NCBI RefSeq assembly: GCF_023155275.1
Contig: NZ_JALMUV010000014.1
Location: 62,001-126,000, forward strand
Length of the DNA stretch: 64,000 nt
DNA from: Streptomyces rhizoryzae
GTDB taxonomy: Bacteria > Actinomycetota > Actinomycetes > Streptomycetales > Streptomycetaceae
Direction: 5' to 3'
The translations under genes and the position numbers were made by a program. Below are positions 50,788-59,409 of this stretch, piece by piece. The notes beneath the pieces are model-generated. The model had not been told where the DNA came from. It ran no database searches and was given only the letters and a program-made list of their open reading frames with translations. Every line of letters begins with the position of its first letter. Position 1 is the stretch's first letter.

Positions 50788-51819
50788 CTACCCCGCGGCG
50801 GCCCGTCCCCCGCACGGCTCGAACCGCCCGTACAGCGCCGCCCGCAGGTGCGCCGTCCAGTGGTCGGTCACCTCCCGCGCGAGGCCGGTCTCCGGGGCGT
50901 ACAGCTCGAAGCCGTGCCAGGCGCCGGGCACGTTCCGCACGGTGACCGGCACGCCCGCGTCCATCAGCCGCCGCGCGTACGCCAGCCCCGCGTCGCGCAG
51001 CGGGTCCAGATCGCAGACCAGCACGTACGCCGGCGGCAGCCCCGACAGGTCGGCGGCCCGGGCCGGTGCGGCGTACGCGTCCGGTGCGCGGCGCTCCGGG
51101 GTGAACGCGCCCTCGGGGAGGTAGTGCCGCCAGGCCAGCCGGATCGTGCGCAGGCTGTTCACCCGCGGGTCCGGCGGGCCGTCCGCCGTCCCGTCCGGGA
51201 CCGGCTCGTCGGCGACCCGGTCGTCCAGGTCGGGGATGCACATCGACTGGTGGACCGGCGCCGGGCCGCCGCGGTCGCGGGCCATCAGCGACACCGCCGC
51301 CGTCAGCCCGCCGCCCGCCGACTTGCCGTGCAGGGCGATCCGTTCGGGATCGATGCCCAGCTCGGCGGCGTGCGCGGCCGTCCACTCCAGCGCCAGGTAG
51401 CAGTCCTCCACCCCGGCCGGATAGCGGTGCTCGGGCGCGAGGCGGTACTCCACCGCGACGGTCACCGCGGGCAGGCCGCGGCAGAGCGCTATCGCCGTCC
51501 GGTCCTCCCCGGGCAGCGAACGGCCCAGGGCGTAGCCCCCGCCGTGGAAGTGCAGCACCGCGGGCAGCGGCGCCCCGTCCCCGGCCTCCGCGCCGGGATC
51601 CGGGTGGTAGACCTCCACGGTCAGCGCGCTGCCGTCCGGCCGCGGGAGGACGTACCGCTTCGAGCGCACCCCGGAGCGGTCCGCGGGCAGCGCCGCCAGC
51701 AGCGCGTCGAACCGCGCACGGGTGGCCGCGATGTCGGCGTACGGATCGGCGAACGGCGGCAACGACGTGAGATACGGGACCAGTTCGGGATGGACGGGCG
51801 GTACGGACGGCACAGCCAT
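50788..51819 (-). CDS. Alpha/beta hydrolase, hormone-sensitive-lipase-like esterase
   Basis: This 343-residue esterase has the HSL-family oxyanion motif HFHGGGYALG, the nucleophile Ser in HGKSAGGG (GxSxG), the Asp in DLDPLRDAG and the His in GAWHGFELYAP. The substrate is probably a short-chain ester; it cannot be narrowed further. ATG 51819 is the likely start, with GAGAGG before it. It sits downstream of the DNA polymerase gene on the same strand with 83 bp between. Confidence 0.92.
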   Translation of the reverse strand: MAVPSVPPVHPELVPYLTSLPPFADPYADIAATRARFDALLAALPADRSGVRSKRYVLPRPDGSALTVEVYHPDPGAEAGDGAPLPAVLHFHGGGYALGRSLPGEDRTAIALCRGLPAVTVAVEYRLAPEHRYPAGVEDCYLALEWTAAHAAELGIDPERIALHGKSAGGGLTAAVSLMARDRGGPAPVHQSMCIPDLDDRVADEPVPDGTADGPPDPRVNSLRTIRLAWRHYLPEGAFTPERRAPDAYAAPARAADLSGLPPAYVLVCDLDPLRDAGLAYARRLMDAGVPVTVRNVPGAWHGFELYAPETGLAREVTDHWTAHLRAALYGRFEPCGGRAAAG

Positions 51820-51902
51820 GAACGGCAACCTCTCCTCGGCACACACGGCACACACGGCACGGACAACGCGGTACGCAACCGCTCCCTACCCCGCCCCGCC
51901 CC

Positions 51903-53582
51903 TCACTTGGCGTCCCCGTAGCACTCCACCACCGCCGTGGTGAACGGGAACCGCACCGGCGTGGGCCCGAAGGCGATCCGGCCCGCGGTGGCCGCCGCGG
52001 TGGTGATCGCCTCGGCGACCGCCGCGGCCTCCTCCGCCGGGCAGTGCACGATCACCTCGTCGTGCTGGAAGAAGACCAGCTCGGCGCGGAGCCCGGGGCG
52101 GGCCAGCGCGTGGCGCAGCGCCGCCAGCAGCAGCAGCGCCCAGTCGGCGGCGCTGCCCTGTACGACGAAGTTGCGGGTGAACCGGCCGCGGGCGCGGGCG
52201 GCCGAGGCGCTGCCGGCACCGCCCGGCGGCTCCTCGTCCTGCGGCAGCCCCGCCTCGTCGGGCGGCGCCATCGAGGCGGGCGGGCAGGTGCGGCCCAGCC
52301 AGGTGCGCACCAGGCGGCCCTCCTCGCCCGCGCGCGCCGCGTCGTCGACGTAGGCGACCGCCGCCGGATAGCGGCGGCGCAGATCGGCCAGGTGCTTGAG
52401 GCCGTCGCCCGAGGTCTGCCCGTAAACGGCGCCCAGCAGCGCGAGTTTGGCCCGGTCGCGGTCCCCGCCGAAGGCCCGGGCGGCCAGGTCCGCGTAGAGG
52501 TCCGCGCCGCTCGCGGCCACCTCCATCAGGCCCCGGTCCCGGGAGACCGCGGCCAGCACCCGCGGCTCCATCTGGTCGGCGTCGGCGACCACCAGGCGCC
52601 AGCCCGGATCGGCGCGCACCGCCCGCCGGATCACCTTGGGGATCTGGAGGGCACCGCCGCCGTTGGTCGTCCAGCGCCCGGAGACGGTGCCGCCGGGCAG
52701 GTACTCGGGACGGAACCGCCCCTCGTGCACCCACTGCGTCAGCCACGTCCAGCCGTGCGCGGTGTACAGGCGGTAGAGCGTCTTGTAGGCCAGCAGCGGC
52801 GCCACCGCCGGGTGGTCGATCCGCTGGAGCTCCCATTTGCGGGTCGAGGACAGCGTGATTCCGGCGCGGGCGAACGCGCGGATGATGTCGCCCGGAAGAT
52901 CGGGGCGGACCCGTACACCCTCGCCGAAGGCCCGCGACACCTCGTCGGCCAGCTCCGCCATCCGGCGTGGCTCCAGCCCGCCGGGGAAGCGCTCGCCGAG
53001 CAGTTCGTCCAGCAGCGCGCGGTGCACGTCCGCGCGCCAGGGGATGCCGGTGCGGGACATCTCCGCGGCGACCAGCATGCCCGCCGACTCCGACGCCAGC
53101 AGCAGCCGCATCCGGTCCGGGTGCGCGGTCCGCTCCGTACGGGCGAGCTGCCCGGCGTAGACCTCCAGCAGCGCGGTGAACTCGTCGGTGCCGGGCGGCA
53201 GCGGCACCGGGCCCGGCTCGAAGAGGGACGGCTGGGTCTCGGCGGTGCGCACCGGGGGGTCCGGCGGCACCGGGCGGCCGTGCAGCCGCGCCCAGGCGGC
53301 GGCCAGCGACCGCGGCTGGCCCGACTGGCCCTCCTCGTGGCCGATCAGCAGCGCCTCGGCGGCCTCGACGTCGTAGCAGCGCTCGACCCGCACCCCGGCC
53401 GCCAGCAGCCGACGGTAGGTCTCGGCCGTGGACCGCCACACCCAGCGCTCGACCCCGGGGCGGGAGCGGACCGCCTCGACGAGCGAGGGCTCTTGCACCA
53501 CCGGCCCGGCGGGCCGCCCGTCCGGGCCGAGCGGGCCCAGCCGCGCACCCCCGTCGCCCGTCTCCGCCACCGCCCATCTCAT
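51903..53582 (-). CDS. PolA-like DNA polymerase (bifunctional 3'-5' exonuclease/polymerase, short form)
   Basis: This 559-residue protein contains the family-A polymerase motifs: motif A VVADADQMEPRVLAAVSRD, motif B RDRAKLALLGAVYGQTSGDG and motif C VFFQHDEVIVHCP. The N-terminal half corresponds to a degenerate exonuclease-like domain without an obvious DxE site, and the 5' nuclease domain of full PolA is absent. This short form is a common extra polymerase in Streptomyces, probably used in repair. ATG 53582 (MRWAVAETGD) is the likely start. Confidence 0.9.
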   Translation of the reverse strand: MRWAVAETGDGGARLGPLGPDGRPAGPVVQEPSLVEAVRSRPGVERWVWRSTAETYRRLLAAGVRVERCYDVEAAEALLIGHEEGQSGQPRSLAAAWARLHGRPVPPDPPVRTAETQPSLFEPGPVPLPPGTDEFTALLEVYAGQLARTERTAHPDRMRLLLASESAGMLVAAEMSRTGIPWRADVHRALLDELLGERFPGGLEPRRMAELADEVSRAFGEGVRVRPDLPGDIIRAFARAGITLSSTRKWELQRIDHPAVAPLLAYKTLYRLYTAHGWTWLTQWVHEGRFRPEYLPGGTVSGRWTTNGGGALQIPKVIRRAVRADPGWRLVVADADQMEPRVLAAVSRDRGLMEVAASGADLYADLAARAFGGDRDRAKLALLGAVYGQTSGDGLKHLADLRRRYPAAVAYVDDAARAGEEGRLVRTWLGRTCPPASMAPPDEAGLPQDEEPPGGAGSASAARARGRFTRNFVVQGSAADWALLLLAALRHALARPGLRAELVFFQHDEVIVHCPAEEAAAVAEAITTAAATAGRIAFGPTPVRFPFTTAVVECYGDAK

Positions 53583-53749
53583 GCGCCGAGTCTCGCACCG
53601 GGGTCTGACAACGCCCTCGGCCCGGGCGCCGCCCCGGGCACCGACCATCACCCGTTCGGCCCGCTACTTTTGCCCGTTTTGGTGCGTTGAACTGCTTGTC
53701 GCTCCAGGCGGCGCGTACATCTGAACGCTGCTCTACGAAGAGGTTCCCC

Positions 53750-54001
53750 GTGAAGTTTGTCTCCAAGGCCGTCGTCCTGTCCGCCGCCGCGGGCATCGCC
53801 GTCGTGGGCGGTGCCGGTGTCGCCGGCGCCCACGGGCACGGCGGCGCCAGCGCCGCCGGCGGTGCGGTGGGTTCGCCCGGCGTGATCTCCGGCAACCTCA
53901 TCCAGATCCCGGTCGACGTGCCGATCAACGCCTGCGGCAACAGCGTCAACATCGTCGGGTTGCTGAACCCGGCATTCGGCAACACCTGCATCAACGCCTG
54001 A
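53750..54001 (+). CDS. Short chaplin 1
   Basis: This 83-residue protein has a signal peptide (VKFVSKAVVLSAAAGIAVVGG) and one chaplin domain: GSPGVISGNLIQIPVDVPIN, then CGNSVNIVGLLNPAFGNTC with two Cys. A His/Gly-rich patch (AHGHGGASAAGG) precedes the domain. Chaplins are secreted amyloid-forming proteins that lower surface tension for aerial growth and coat hyphae and spores. GTG 53750 is the start. It is the first gene of a surface-protein island and is followed by a clear terminator. Confidence 0.96.
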   Translation: MKFVSKAVVLSAAAGIAVVGGAGVAGAHGHGGASAAGGAVGSPGVISGNLIQIPVDVPINACGNSVNIVGLLNPAFGNTCINA

Positions 54002-54019
54002 TCCTCCGAGGCGTTGTAC

Positions 54020-54046
54020 GGCCCGCCCCTCCCGGGGCGGGCTTTT
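54020..54046 (+). terminator. Chaplin 1 terminator
   Basis: GCCCGCCCC and GGGGCGGGC pair around a TCCC loop and are followed by TTTT, a classical rho-independent layout. Confidence 0.9.
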
Positions 54047-54251
54047 CATATGCCGAATTCCCTGGGCAGGCACAGGATTTCGCCGCTACGCCCCTCCATC
54101 CCCTTTGGGAATGACCGGTGTTGACGCCCGGATGCGGTGATATGTGTCTATGGTTGCGCGGCATTCGGGTGAATCCGCGAAACCGCTTCCCGTCAGGTGA
54201 GTTGTCCAGTGCGCTCCGGATACGGGCACTCCGCTTCCAGAAGGGTAAACA

Positions 54252-54662
54252 GTGATCAAGAAGGTCCTGGCCACGACGGCAGTAGCCGCTTCCATGGTCG
54301 GCGTCTCGGCGACGGTCGCCCCCCAGGCGATGGCGGTCGGCAACCACCACGGCACCTCCACCGTCAACGGCAACGGTTCCGTGAGTGCGTTCGGCAACTC
54401 CACCACGCACGGCAAGATGAGCCCGCAGCTGGAACTGGTCCAGGGCTCGCTGAACAAGCTCTGCATCGGCCTGCCGCTGAAGGCGAACGTCCAGTCCCTG
54501 ATCGCCCTGCTCAACATCGGCATCCAGGACATCAACGTGCTGTCCTCGCCGCAGAACCAGCAGTGCACCGAGAACTCCACGCAGGCCAAGGGCGACGAGG
54601 CGCTGTCGCACATCCTGGACGACATCCCGATCCTCTCGGCCAACGGCGTCGGCAACCACTGA
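54252..54662 (+). CDS. Rodlin 1 (RdlA/RdlB family)
   Basis: This 136-residue secreted protein starts at GTG 54252. After a signal peptide cut near AQAMA it has [10 protein letters not shown], then QGSLNKLCIGLPLKANVQSL and [20 protein letters not shown]. Those are the conserved rodlin blocks with two Cys. Rodlins organise chaplin fibrils into the rodlet layer on aerial hyphae and spores. It is one of three rodlins here, interleaved with chaplins, which implies co-regulation. Confidence 0.95.
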   Translation: MIKKVLATTAVAASMVGVSATVAPQAMAVGNHHGTSTVNGNGSVSAFGNSTTHGKMSPQLELVQGSLNKLCIGLPLKANVQSLIALLNIGIQDINVLSSPQNQQCTENSTQAKGDEALSHILDDIPILSANGVGNH

Positions 54663-55020
54663 GCCGGCCGCCGGCCGCAGGTCCGGGCCGCCGGCCGCGC
54701 GCCGGGCGGGTCCCGGGCCTGCGGTACGCATGACGCAGTGCCGGATCGGGCTTTCTCGATCCCCCTATAGGTAGGAATTCGTATTCGGTGGGTACCTCGC
54801 CGTTCGATTCCCGGTGTGTTTTCCGCGTTATCTGCGCGGGAGTCTCCTGAATTCACCGTGTGGCATTCGGGCGATTCCTCCGAAAACTTCTCTTCGGGAG
54901 TTTCGTAGGCGGGGGGAAATCGTTACCAATATCGGCAGCGGAGTTACGGGCGAGCAGATCCACGCCCGTGCGACACGAGGGTCGTGTGTGCTACGGACCC
55001 CGCTGCGGGAAGGGCTGAAA
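54663..55020 (+). promoter_or_regulatory. Intergenic region, rodlin 1 to chaplin 2
   Basis: These 358 bases begin with a GC-rich run that may terminate rodlin 1. They contain GGCATTCGGGCGA (54862-54874), almost the same as GGCATTCGGGTGA at 54160-54172 before rodlin 1. No gene is evident. Confidence 0.5.
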
Positions 55021-55254
55021 GTGAAGTACGCAAAGGTCGCAGCAGTCACTGCCGGAACCCTGATGGCAGTGGGCGCCGCTGCGCCGGCCTTCGCCGACGC
55101 GGGTGCCGCGGGCGGCACCAAGGGTTCCCCGGGTGTCATTTCCGGTAACGCCATCCAGGTGCCGATCCACATCCCGATCAACCTGTGCGGCAACACCGTC
55201 GACATCATCGGGCTGCTCAACCCGGCGTTCGGCAACAACTGCCTCAACCACTGA
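55021..55254 (+). CDS. Short chaplin 2
   Basis: This 77-residue protein starts at GTG 55021. It has a signal peptide (VKYAKVAAVTAGTLMAVG, cut near AFA) and one chaplin domain with GSPGVISGNAIQVPIHIPIN, CGNTVDIIGLLNPAFGNNC. Both Cys residues are present and the size equals the short chaplins of S. coelicolor. It belongs to the interleaved chaplin-rodlin island. Confidence 0.96.
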   Translation: MKYAKVAAVTAGTLMAVGAAAPAFADAGAAGGTKGSPGVISGNAIQVPIHIPINLCGNTVDIIGLLNPAFGNNCLNH

Positions 55255-55283
55255 CCGAAGAAATTCGAGCCGTGTCGTTGCGA

Positions 55284-55321
55284 CCGGCCCCGGCTCGCTA
55301 TTCGCCGCGCGTCGGGGCCGG
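55284..55321 (+). terminator. Chaplin 2 terminator
   Basis: CCGGCCCCG at 55284-55292 pairs with CGGGGCCGG at 55313-55321, downstream of the chaplin 2 stop and followed by gcggcttt. Confidence 0.75.
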
Positions 55322-55480
55322 CGGCTTTCGGCCCGGGCACGCACCGGGGAAGTCCGCAGTTTCTCCGGGCGGCGGCACTCGTTAGTCAGGGGGAAGCGGT
55401 GATCCGAGCAGCGAAGTGATTGCTCGCGCGGCGCAATGCCGCGATCCGATCGAACACCGCACCAGAAGGGACAGTGGGAC

Positions 55481-55780
55481 GTGAAGTACGCGAAGTCTGC
55501 CGCGGCTGTGGCCGGTTCTGTCATGGCGCTGGGCGCGGCCGTGCCCGCTTTCGCCGCCGACGCCGGTTCGCCGGGCACGAACTCGCCGAGCATGAGCCTC
55601 AACGGCGGGCTGACGGACGCGCTGAGCCACAAGCAGGTGGACAGCCGCCAGGTCACGCCGCTGGTCAACACCGTCCGGGGCGCGGTGAAGACCGCGAAGA
55701 ACCCCAAGCAGCTTCTCGGTGGTGCCACGGGGGCCACCAAGGAGGTTCCACTGCTCGGCGGTCTGCCGCTCGGTAAGTAA
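55481..55780 (+). CDS. Small secreted protein of unknown function in the chaplin-rodlin island
   Basis: This 99-residue protein starts at GTG 55481 with AGAAGGGACAG upstream. The signal peptide (VKYAKSAAAVAGSVMALGAA, cut near FAA) is very like that of chaplin 2, but the mature part is unrelated to chaplins or rodlins. It begins DAGSPGTNSPSMSLNGGL, continues with QVDSRQVTPLVNTVRGAVKT and ends LLGGLPLGK. There are no Cys residues. I do not recognise the family. The location suggests a role in the aerial hypha surface. Confidence 0.8.
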   Translation: MKYAKSAAAVAGSVMALGAAVPAFAADAGSPGTNSPSMSLNGGLTDALSHKQVDSRQVTPLVNTVRGAVKTAKNPKQLLGGATGATKEVPLLGGLPLGK

Positions 55781-56071
55781 CAGGCCGGCGCGCCGGAAAT
55801 TTCACTGTCCCGCGGGATCGCCCGGGGAAATCGCGTGGCCGGGTGAAGCCTCAGCCGCCGGATCGGAAACGTGTGCGCCGACCGCTTTCGGTGGTCGGCG
55901 GGCCGATCCGGATGGTGAATCCCGGCTGCCCGATTTCCGGACGGGATACCTGATCGGCAAGAGCGATCAGGATGCCAGCTCATTTGAGTGAATGAGCACA
56001 ACCGAATGCGCCCTTGTGGGTTGGTCACATTGCCCGGCCCAAGGGCATCCCGAAACACGAAGGATCACGTA

Positions 56072-56482
56072 ATGATCAAGAAGGCTCTGGCGACCGCAGC
56101 CGCGGCTGCGTCCATTGTCGGGGTATCCGCGGCTGCCGCCCCCCAGGCGATGGCCACGGGTAACCAGCACGGCACCTCGTCCGTCAACGGCAACGGTTCG
56201 AGGCAGATCTACGGGAACTCGACCACGTACGGCTACATGAGCCCGCAGATCGGTCTGATCCAGGGCTCGCTCAACAAGCCCTGCATCGGTCTGCCCGCCA
56301 AGCTCAACGTGCAGTCGATCCTGGCGCTGGTCAACATCGGTATCCAGGACATCAACGTCCTGTCGTCGCCGCAGAACCAGCAGTGCACCGAGAACTCCAC
56401 CCAGGCCAAGGGTGACGAGCCGCTGTCGCACATCCTGGACGACATCCCGATCCTCTCCGCGAACGGCGTGCACAACCGCTGA
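56072..56482 (+). CDS. Rodlin 2
   Basis: This 136-residue rodlin is highly similar to rodlin 1, starting ATG 56072 (MIKKALATAAAAASIVGVSA). It shares GTSSVNGNGS, QGSLNKPCIGLPAKLNVQSI and [20 protein letters not shown]. It differs in a Tyr-rich region (YGNSTTYGYMSPQI) before the first Cys. Secretion and assembly into rodlets are expected. Its promoter region is 291 bp after the 99-residue secreted protein gene. Confidence 0.95.
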   Translation: MIKKALATAAAAASIVGVSAAAAPQAMATGNQHGTSSVNGNGSRQIYGNSTTYGYMSPQIGLIQGSLNKPCIGLPAKLNVQSILALVNIGIQDINVLSSPQNQQCTENSTQAKGDEPLSHILDDIPILSANGVHNR

Positions 56483-56882
56483 CCGGTCGAGCACGGCCCG
56501 GGCTGCCCAGATTTCCGTGTCTGGGTGGTCCGGGCTTTTCGTTTTCCCGCCCGGTGTGATTTCTCCGGTGGCACGGATTGTTATTCCGCTGTGACCGTCC
56601 GCGGGTCGGCCGGATCGTTGGGAATGGTGTGTGGAGGGACGCATGCCAATGCCCTTGCGAGATTGATGGGGTTGCCAGGGCATTGGCATGCCGGCCGGAA
56701 ATGAGTGCGGGGCCCGGGAAATTTCCATGGAGTTTCTCCGGGCCCCGCGGTGTGTCATGGGCCTTTTCGGGAGGCGTATCACCGTCTATTCGGGTGACGG
56801 TGCGGAACCCGGGCGCCTGTGGCCTGTTGTTCAAACAGGGCTCCCGTGCCCGGGAGTTCCTTCTCCTGAAGGGTTTAGCGCG
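56483..56882 (+). promoter_or_regulatory. 400-bp leader region before rodlin 3 with stacked inverted repeats
   Basis: No gene is evident. The region carries an imperfect terminator-like repeat of rodlin 2 (about 56493-56535, ending gggctttt). It also holds a perfect 15-bp inverted repeat (56641-56655 with 56677-56691) and an 11-bp inverted repeat (56707-56717 with 56738-56748). ATTCGGGTGA at 56788-56797 repeats the motif seen before rodlin 1 and chaplin 2. Confidence 0.6.
56641..56691. repeat. Perfect 15-bp inverted repeat
   Basis: GCATGCCAATGCCCT pairs with AGGGCATTGGCATGC across a 21-base loop. The arms are less GC-rich than a typical terminator here and no T-run follows. Confidence 0.8.
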
Positions 56883-57290
56883 ATGAAGAAGATGATGGCG
56901 GCCGCGGCGATCGCGGCATCGCTCGTCGGAATTTCGGCCGCGGCGGCTCCGGAAGCCCTGGCCGTCGGCGACCAGGACGGCACCAGCACGGTCAACGGCA
57001 ACGGGTCCAAGTCCGTGTACGGCAACTCCACCACGCACGGGAAGCTCAGCACCCAGCTCGGCCTCGTCCAGGGCTCGCTGAACGACCTCTGCATCGGTCT
57101 GCCCGCCAAGGTGAACGTCCAGTCCCTGATCGCTCTGCTGAACATCGGCATCCAGGACATCAACGTGCTGTCCTCGCCGCAGAACCAGCAGTGCGCCGAG
57201 AACTCGACGCAGGCCAAGGGCGACGAGGCGCTGTCGCACATCCTGGACGACATCCCGATCCTCTCGGCCAACGGCGTCAAGAACCACTGA
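56883..57290 (+). CDS. Rodlin 3
   Basis: This 135-residue rodlin starts at ATG 56883 ([20 protein letters not shown]). It shares [30 protein letters not shown] and [20 protein letters not shown] with the other two, and ends with the same [13 protein letters not shown] block. It is followed by a 14-bp-stem terminator, so it is probably monocistronic with the long leader described upstream. S. coelicolor has two rodlins, so three copies is one more than that reference. Confidence 0.95.
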   Translation: MKKMMAAAAIAASLVGISAAAAPEALAVGDQDGTSTVNGNGSKSVYGNSTTHGKLSTQLGLVQGSLNDLCIGLPAKVNVQSLIALLNIGIQDINVLSSPQNQQCAENSTQAKGDEALSHILDDIPILSANGVKNH

Positions 57291-57325
57291 CGGCCGTCGG
57301 GCCGGTCCGAGGCACCGCTTGCGAT

Positions 57326-57366
57326 ACCGGGCGGCCGGCGGGCGTACGCGCTGCCGGCCGCCCGGT
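57326..57366 (+). terminator. Rodlin 3 terminator
   Basis: A perfect 14-bp stem pairs ACCGGGCGGCCGGC (57326-57339) with GCCGGCCGCCCGGT (57353-57366), 36 bases after the stop. Confidence 0.85.
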
Positions 57367-57428
57367 CGTGCGAGGACCACGGGGGGTGCGGGCGGGTCGC
57401 CCGCGCGAGGACTGCGGAGTGAGGAGAC

Positions 57429-57992
57429 ATGCGACAGAGCCTGAAGACATGCGTGCTCGTTGCGGCGGCGTCGGGGGTGCTGGGGGCGGGCGCCGGGCCG
57501 GTGTTCGCCGACGCCGGTGCGCACGGGGGCGCCGCGGACTCTCCCGGCGTGCTGTCCGGGAACACGGTCACGGTGGAGGTGAACGCCCCGGTCAACGTCT
57601 GCGGCAACTCGGTCAACGGGGTGGGGCTGCTGAACCCGGCGATGGGGAACGGCTGCGGGAACGGTTCGGCGGCCCGGCCGCCCGCCCCGCGCCCGCCGCT
57701 GGCCGCGCCGCCGCAGGCGCCGCACCGGGCGGCCCCCGCGCGGCGGGCGCCGGACCCGGAGCCGCGGCCGCAGCGGCCGCACCGGCAGGCGGCCCCGTCC
57801 CGGCCGGTCGCCGCGGAGCCCGCCGGGCACGACCCGCGGGTGGGCGAGGTGGCCCGGGCCGGGAAGTCGGCGGGGGAGGCACTGCTGGCGTCCAGCGGCG
57901 CGGAGCGGCTGGGGCTGGCGGCCGGCGCGGGCGGCGGGCTGCTGCTCGGCGGGGTGGTGCTGCTGCGCCGGGCCCGTAAGCGGCGGGGCTGA
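57429..57992 (+). CDS. Long, single-domain chaplin with C-terminal anchor
   Basis: This 187-residue protein has a signal peptide, one chaplin domain (SPGVLSGNTVTVEVNAPVN, CGNSVNGVGLLNPAMGNGC), then a Pro/Ala/Arg-rich linker. A C-terminal hydrophobic helix follows (LGLAAGAGGGLLLGGVVLL) and the tail is RRARKRRG. That is the layout of a sortase-anchored long chaplin, except that ChpA-C have two chaplin domains and an LAXTG motif. Here the spot before the helix reads LASSG. It may be a sortase substrate with a variant signal, or simply membrane-anchored. ATG 57429 is the likely start. Confidence 0.88.
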   Translation: MRQSLKTCVLVAAASGVLGAGAGPVFADAGAHGGAADSPGVLSGNTVTVEVNAPVNVCGNSVNGVGLLNPAMGNGCGNGSAARPPAPRPPLAAPPQAPHRAAPARRAPDPEPRPQRPHRQAAPSRPVAAEPAGHDPRVGEVARAGKSAGEALLASSGAERLGLAAGAGGGLLLGGVVLLRRARKRRG

Positions 57993-58234
57993 GCACCAAG
58001 GGAGCGGCGGGCCGGCCGGCGGGGCCGCCGGGCGGTGTACGGGGGCGCCGGGCCCTCCGGCCGGGGGCGCCGGGGCGGGTAGCTGCCCCGGGGCGTGCTT
58101 CCGTTCGCGGCCGGGAGGCGCCGGGGCGGCCCTTCGGGGAAGAATCGGAGTGTAGGCCCGGAAGGTCCCGGCGGCCGTGACGGCGGCAGAAGCCGCTCGG
58201 GCCGGGTGAAGAACGTGAGCCGAGGGGGATGGGC

Positions 58235-59080
58235 ATGCTGGTCGCGCTGGCGCAGACGGACTGCCTCCTGGGGGACGTACCGGAGAACCTCCGGGTCGCC
58301 CGGGAGCGGATCGAGCAGGCCGCGGCGCAGGGCGCGGACCTCGTCGTCTTCCCCGAACTGAGCCTGCACGGCTACCACTTGGGGGCGCTCGAACGGGACG
58401 AGTCCGTCGAGGTGGACGATCCGCGGCTGCGGGAGCTGAGCACGCTGGGGCCGGCCGTGCTGATCGGCTTCCACGAGCACACCAGCCTGCGCGCGTACAA
58501 CACCTCCGCGTACTACGTGGACGGGGCGCTGGTGCACGCCCACCGCAAGCTCTACCTGCCGAACTACCTGGCCTGGGAGGAGCGCAAGCACGTCAGCCCC
58601 GGGCAGTCGCTGCGGGCGTACCCGCTGGCGAAGTCCGGGAGCGGGGGCCGGGGCGCGACGCTGGTGTGCAACGACGCCTGGCAGCCGGTGCTGCCGTGGC
58701 TGGCGGTGCAGGACGGCGCCGAGGTGCTGTTCGTGCCGACCAACAGCGCGGCGAGCCTGGATCCGGAGGCGATGGACACCGGGCTGTACTGGGACACCCT
58801 GCTGTCCTACACGGCGCGGATGCTCCAGTGCTGGGTGGTGTTCGTCAACCGGGTCGGCAACGAGCACGGGGCGGCCTTCTGGGGCGGCTCACGGGTGGTG
58901 GACCCCAGGGGCGCGGTGGTGGCCCAGGCGCCCAAGTGGGAGCCCGCGCTGGTCACCGTGGAGATCGACCCGTCCGAGGCGCGGCGCCAGCGGCGGGCGG
59001 TGCCGCTGGTCGCGGAGGCCCGGCTGGGGCTGATCGACCGCGAGGTGCGGCGGCTGATCGACGAGGGCGGGGACCACTGA
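58235..59080 (+). CDS. Carbon-nitrogen hydrolase (nitrilase superfamily)
   Basis: This 281-residue hydrolase shows the Glu-Lys-Cys triad of the nitrilase superfamily: Glu in LVVFPELSLHGYH, Lys in AHRKLYLPNY and Cys in ATLVCNDAWQP. Such enzymes cleave amide or nitrile bonds, for example amidases and carbamoylases. The substrate is not clear from sequence. I prefer ATG 58235 over 58229 because of its better spacing from CGAGGGGG. It converges on tatA with little space between. Confidence 0.92.
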   Translation: MLVALAQTDCLLGDVPENLRVARERIEQAAAQGADLVVFPELSLHGYHLGALERDESVEVDDPRLRELSTLGPAVLIGFHEHTSLRAYNTSAYYVDGALVHAHRKLYLPNYLAWEERKHVSPGQSLRAYPLAKSGSGGRGATLVCNDAWQPVLPWLAVQDGAEVLFVPTNSAASLDPEAMDTGLYWDTLLSYTARMLQCWVVFVNRVGNEHGAAFWGGSRVVDPRGAVVAQAPKWEPALVTVEIDPSEARRQRRAVPLVAEARLGLIDREVRRLIDEGGDH

Positions 59081-59101
59081 CCGCGGCGGACCCGGGCCGG
59101 G

Positions 59102-59299
59102 TCAGCGGCCGGCGGGCTGCTCCGCGCGGACCGGCTCGGCGGCGTGCTCGTCCTTGAGGGCCTTGGCCTCCGACTTGAGGATGTGCATCGAGCGGCCCAG
59201 GCCGCGCGCCATGTCGGGGAGCTTCTTGGACCCGAAGACCAGCACGAGGACGGCCAGGATCAGGAACAGGTGCCAGGGCTCCAGGGCGTTGCGCAGCAT
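59102..59299 (-). CDS. tatA: Twin-arginine translocase subunit TatA/E
   Basis: This 65-residue protein has one N-terminal membrane helix (WHLFLILAVLVLVFG) with the family FGSKKLPDMARGLG hinge, an amphipathic helix and a charged tail. It forms the pore of the Tat protein export pathway. It is a short extra copy; the main tat locus is presumably elsewhere. Confidence 0.92.
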   Translation of the reverse strand: MLRNALEPWHLFLILAVLVLVFGSKKLPDMARGLGRSMHILKSEAKALKDEHAAEPVRAEQPAGR

Positions 59300-59409
59300 C
59301 GGCGCTCTCGCTTTCGTCGGGGGTGCCTGCGGGGGTCTGTCCAGTATGACCCGAACGGTCCGGCCGTCCGCCCAGGGGGGTCGCGCCCCGGGCGGGCGGC
59401 CGTGAGGGG

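Noticed and set aside
56641..56748. Transposon ends or attachment site
   Set aside because: The inverted repeats are close together, no transposase or integrase is nearby, and no target duplication is visible.
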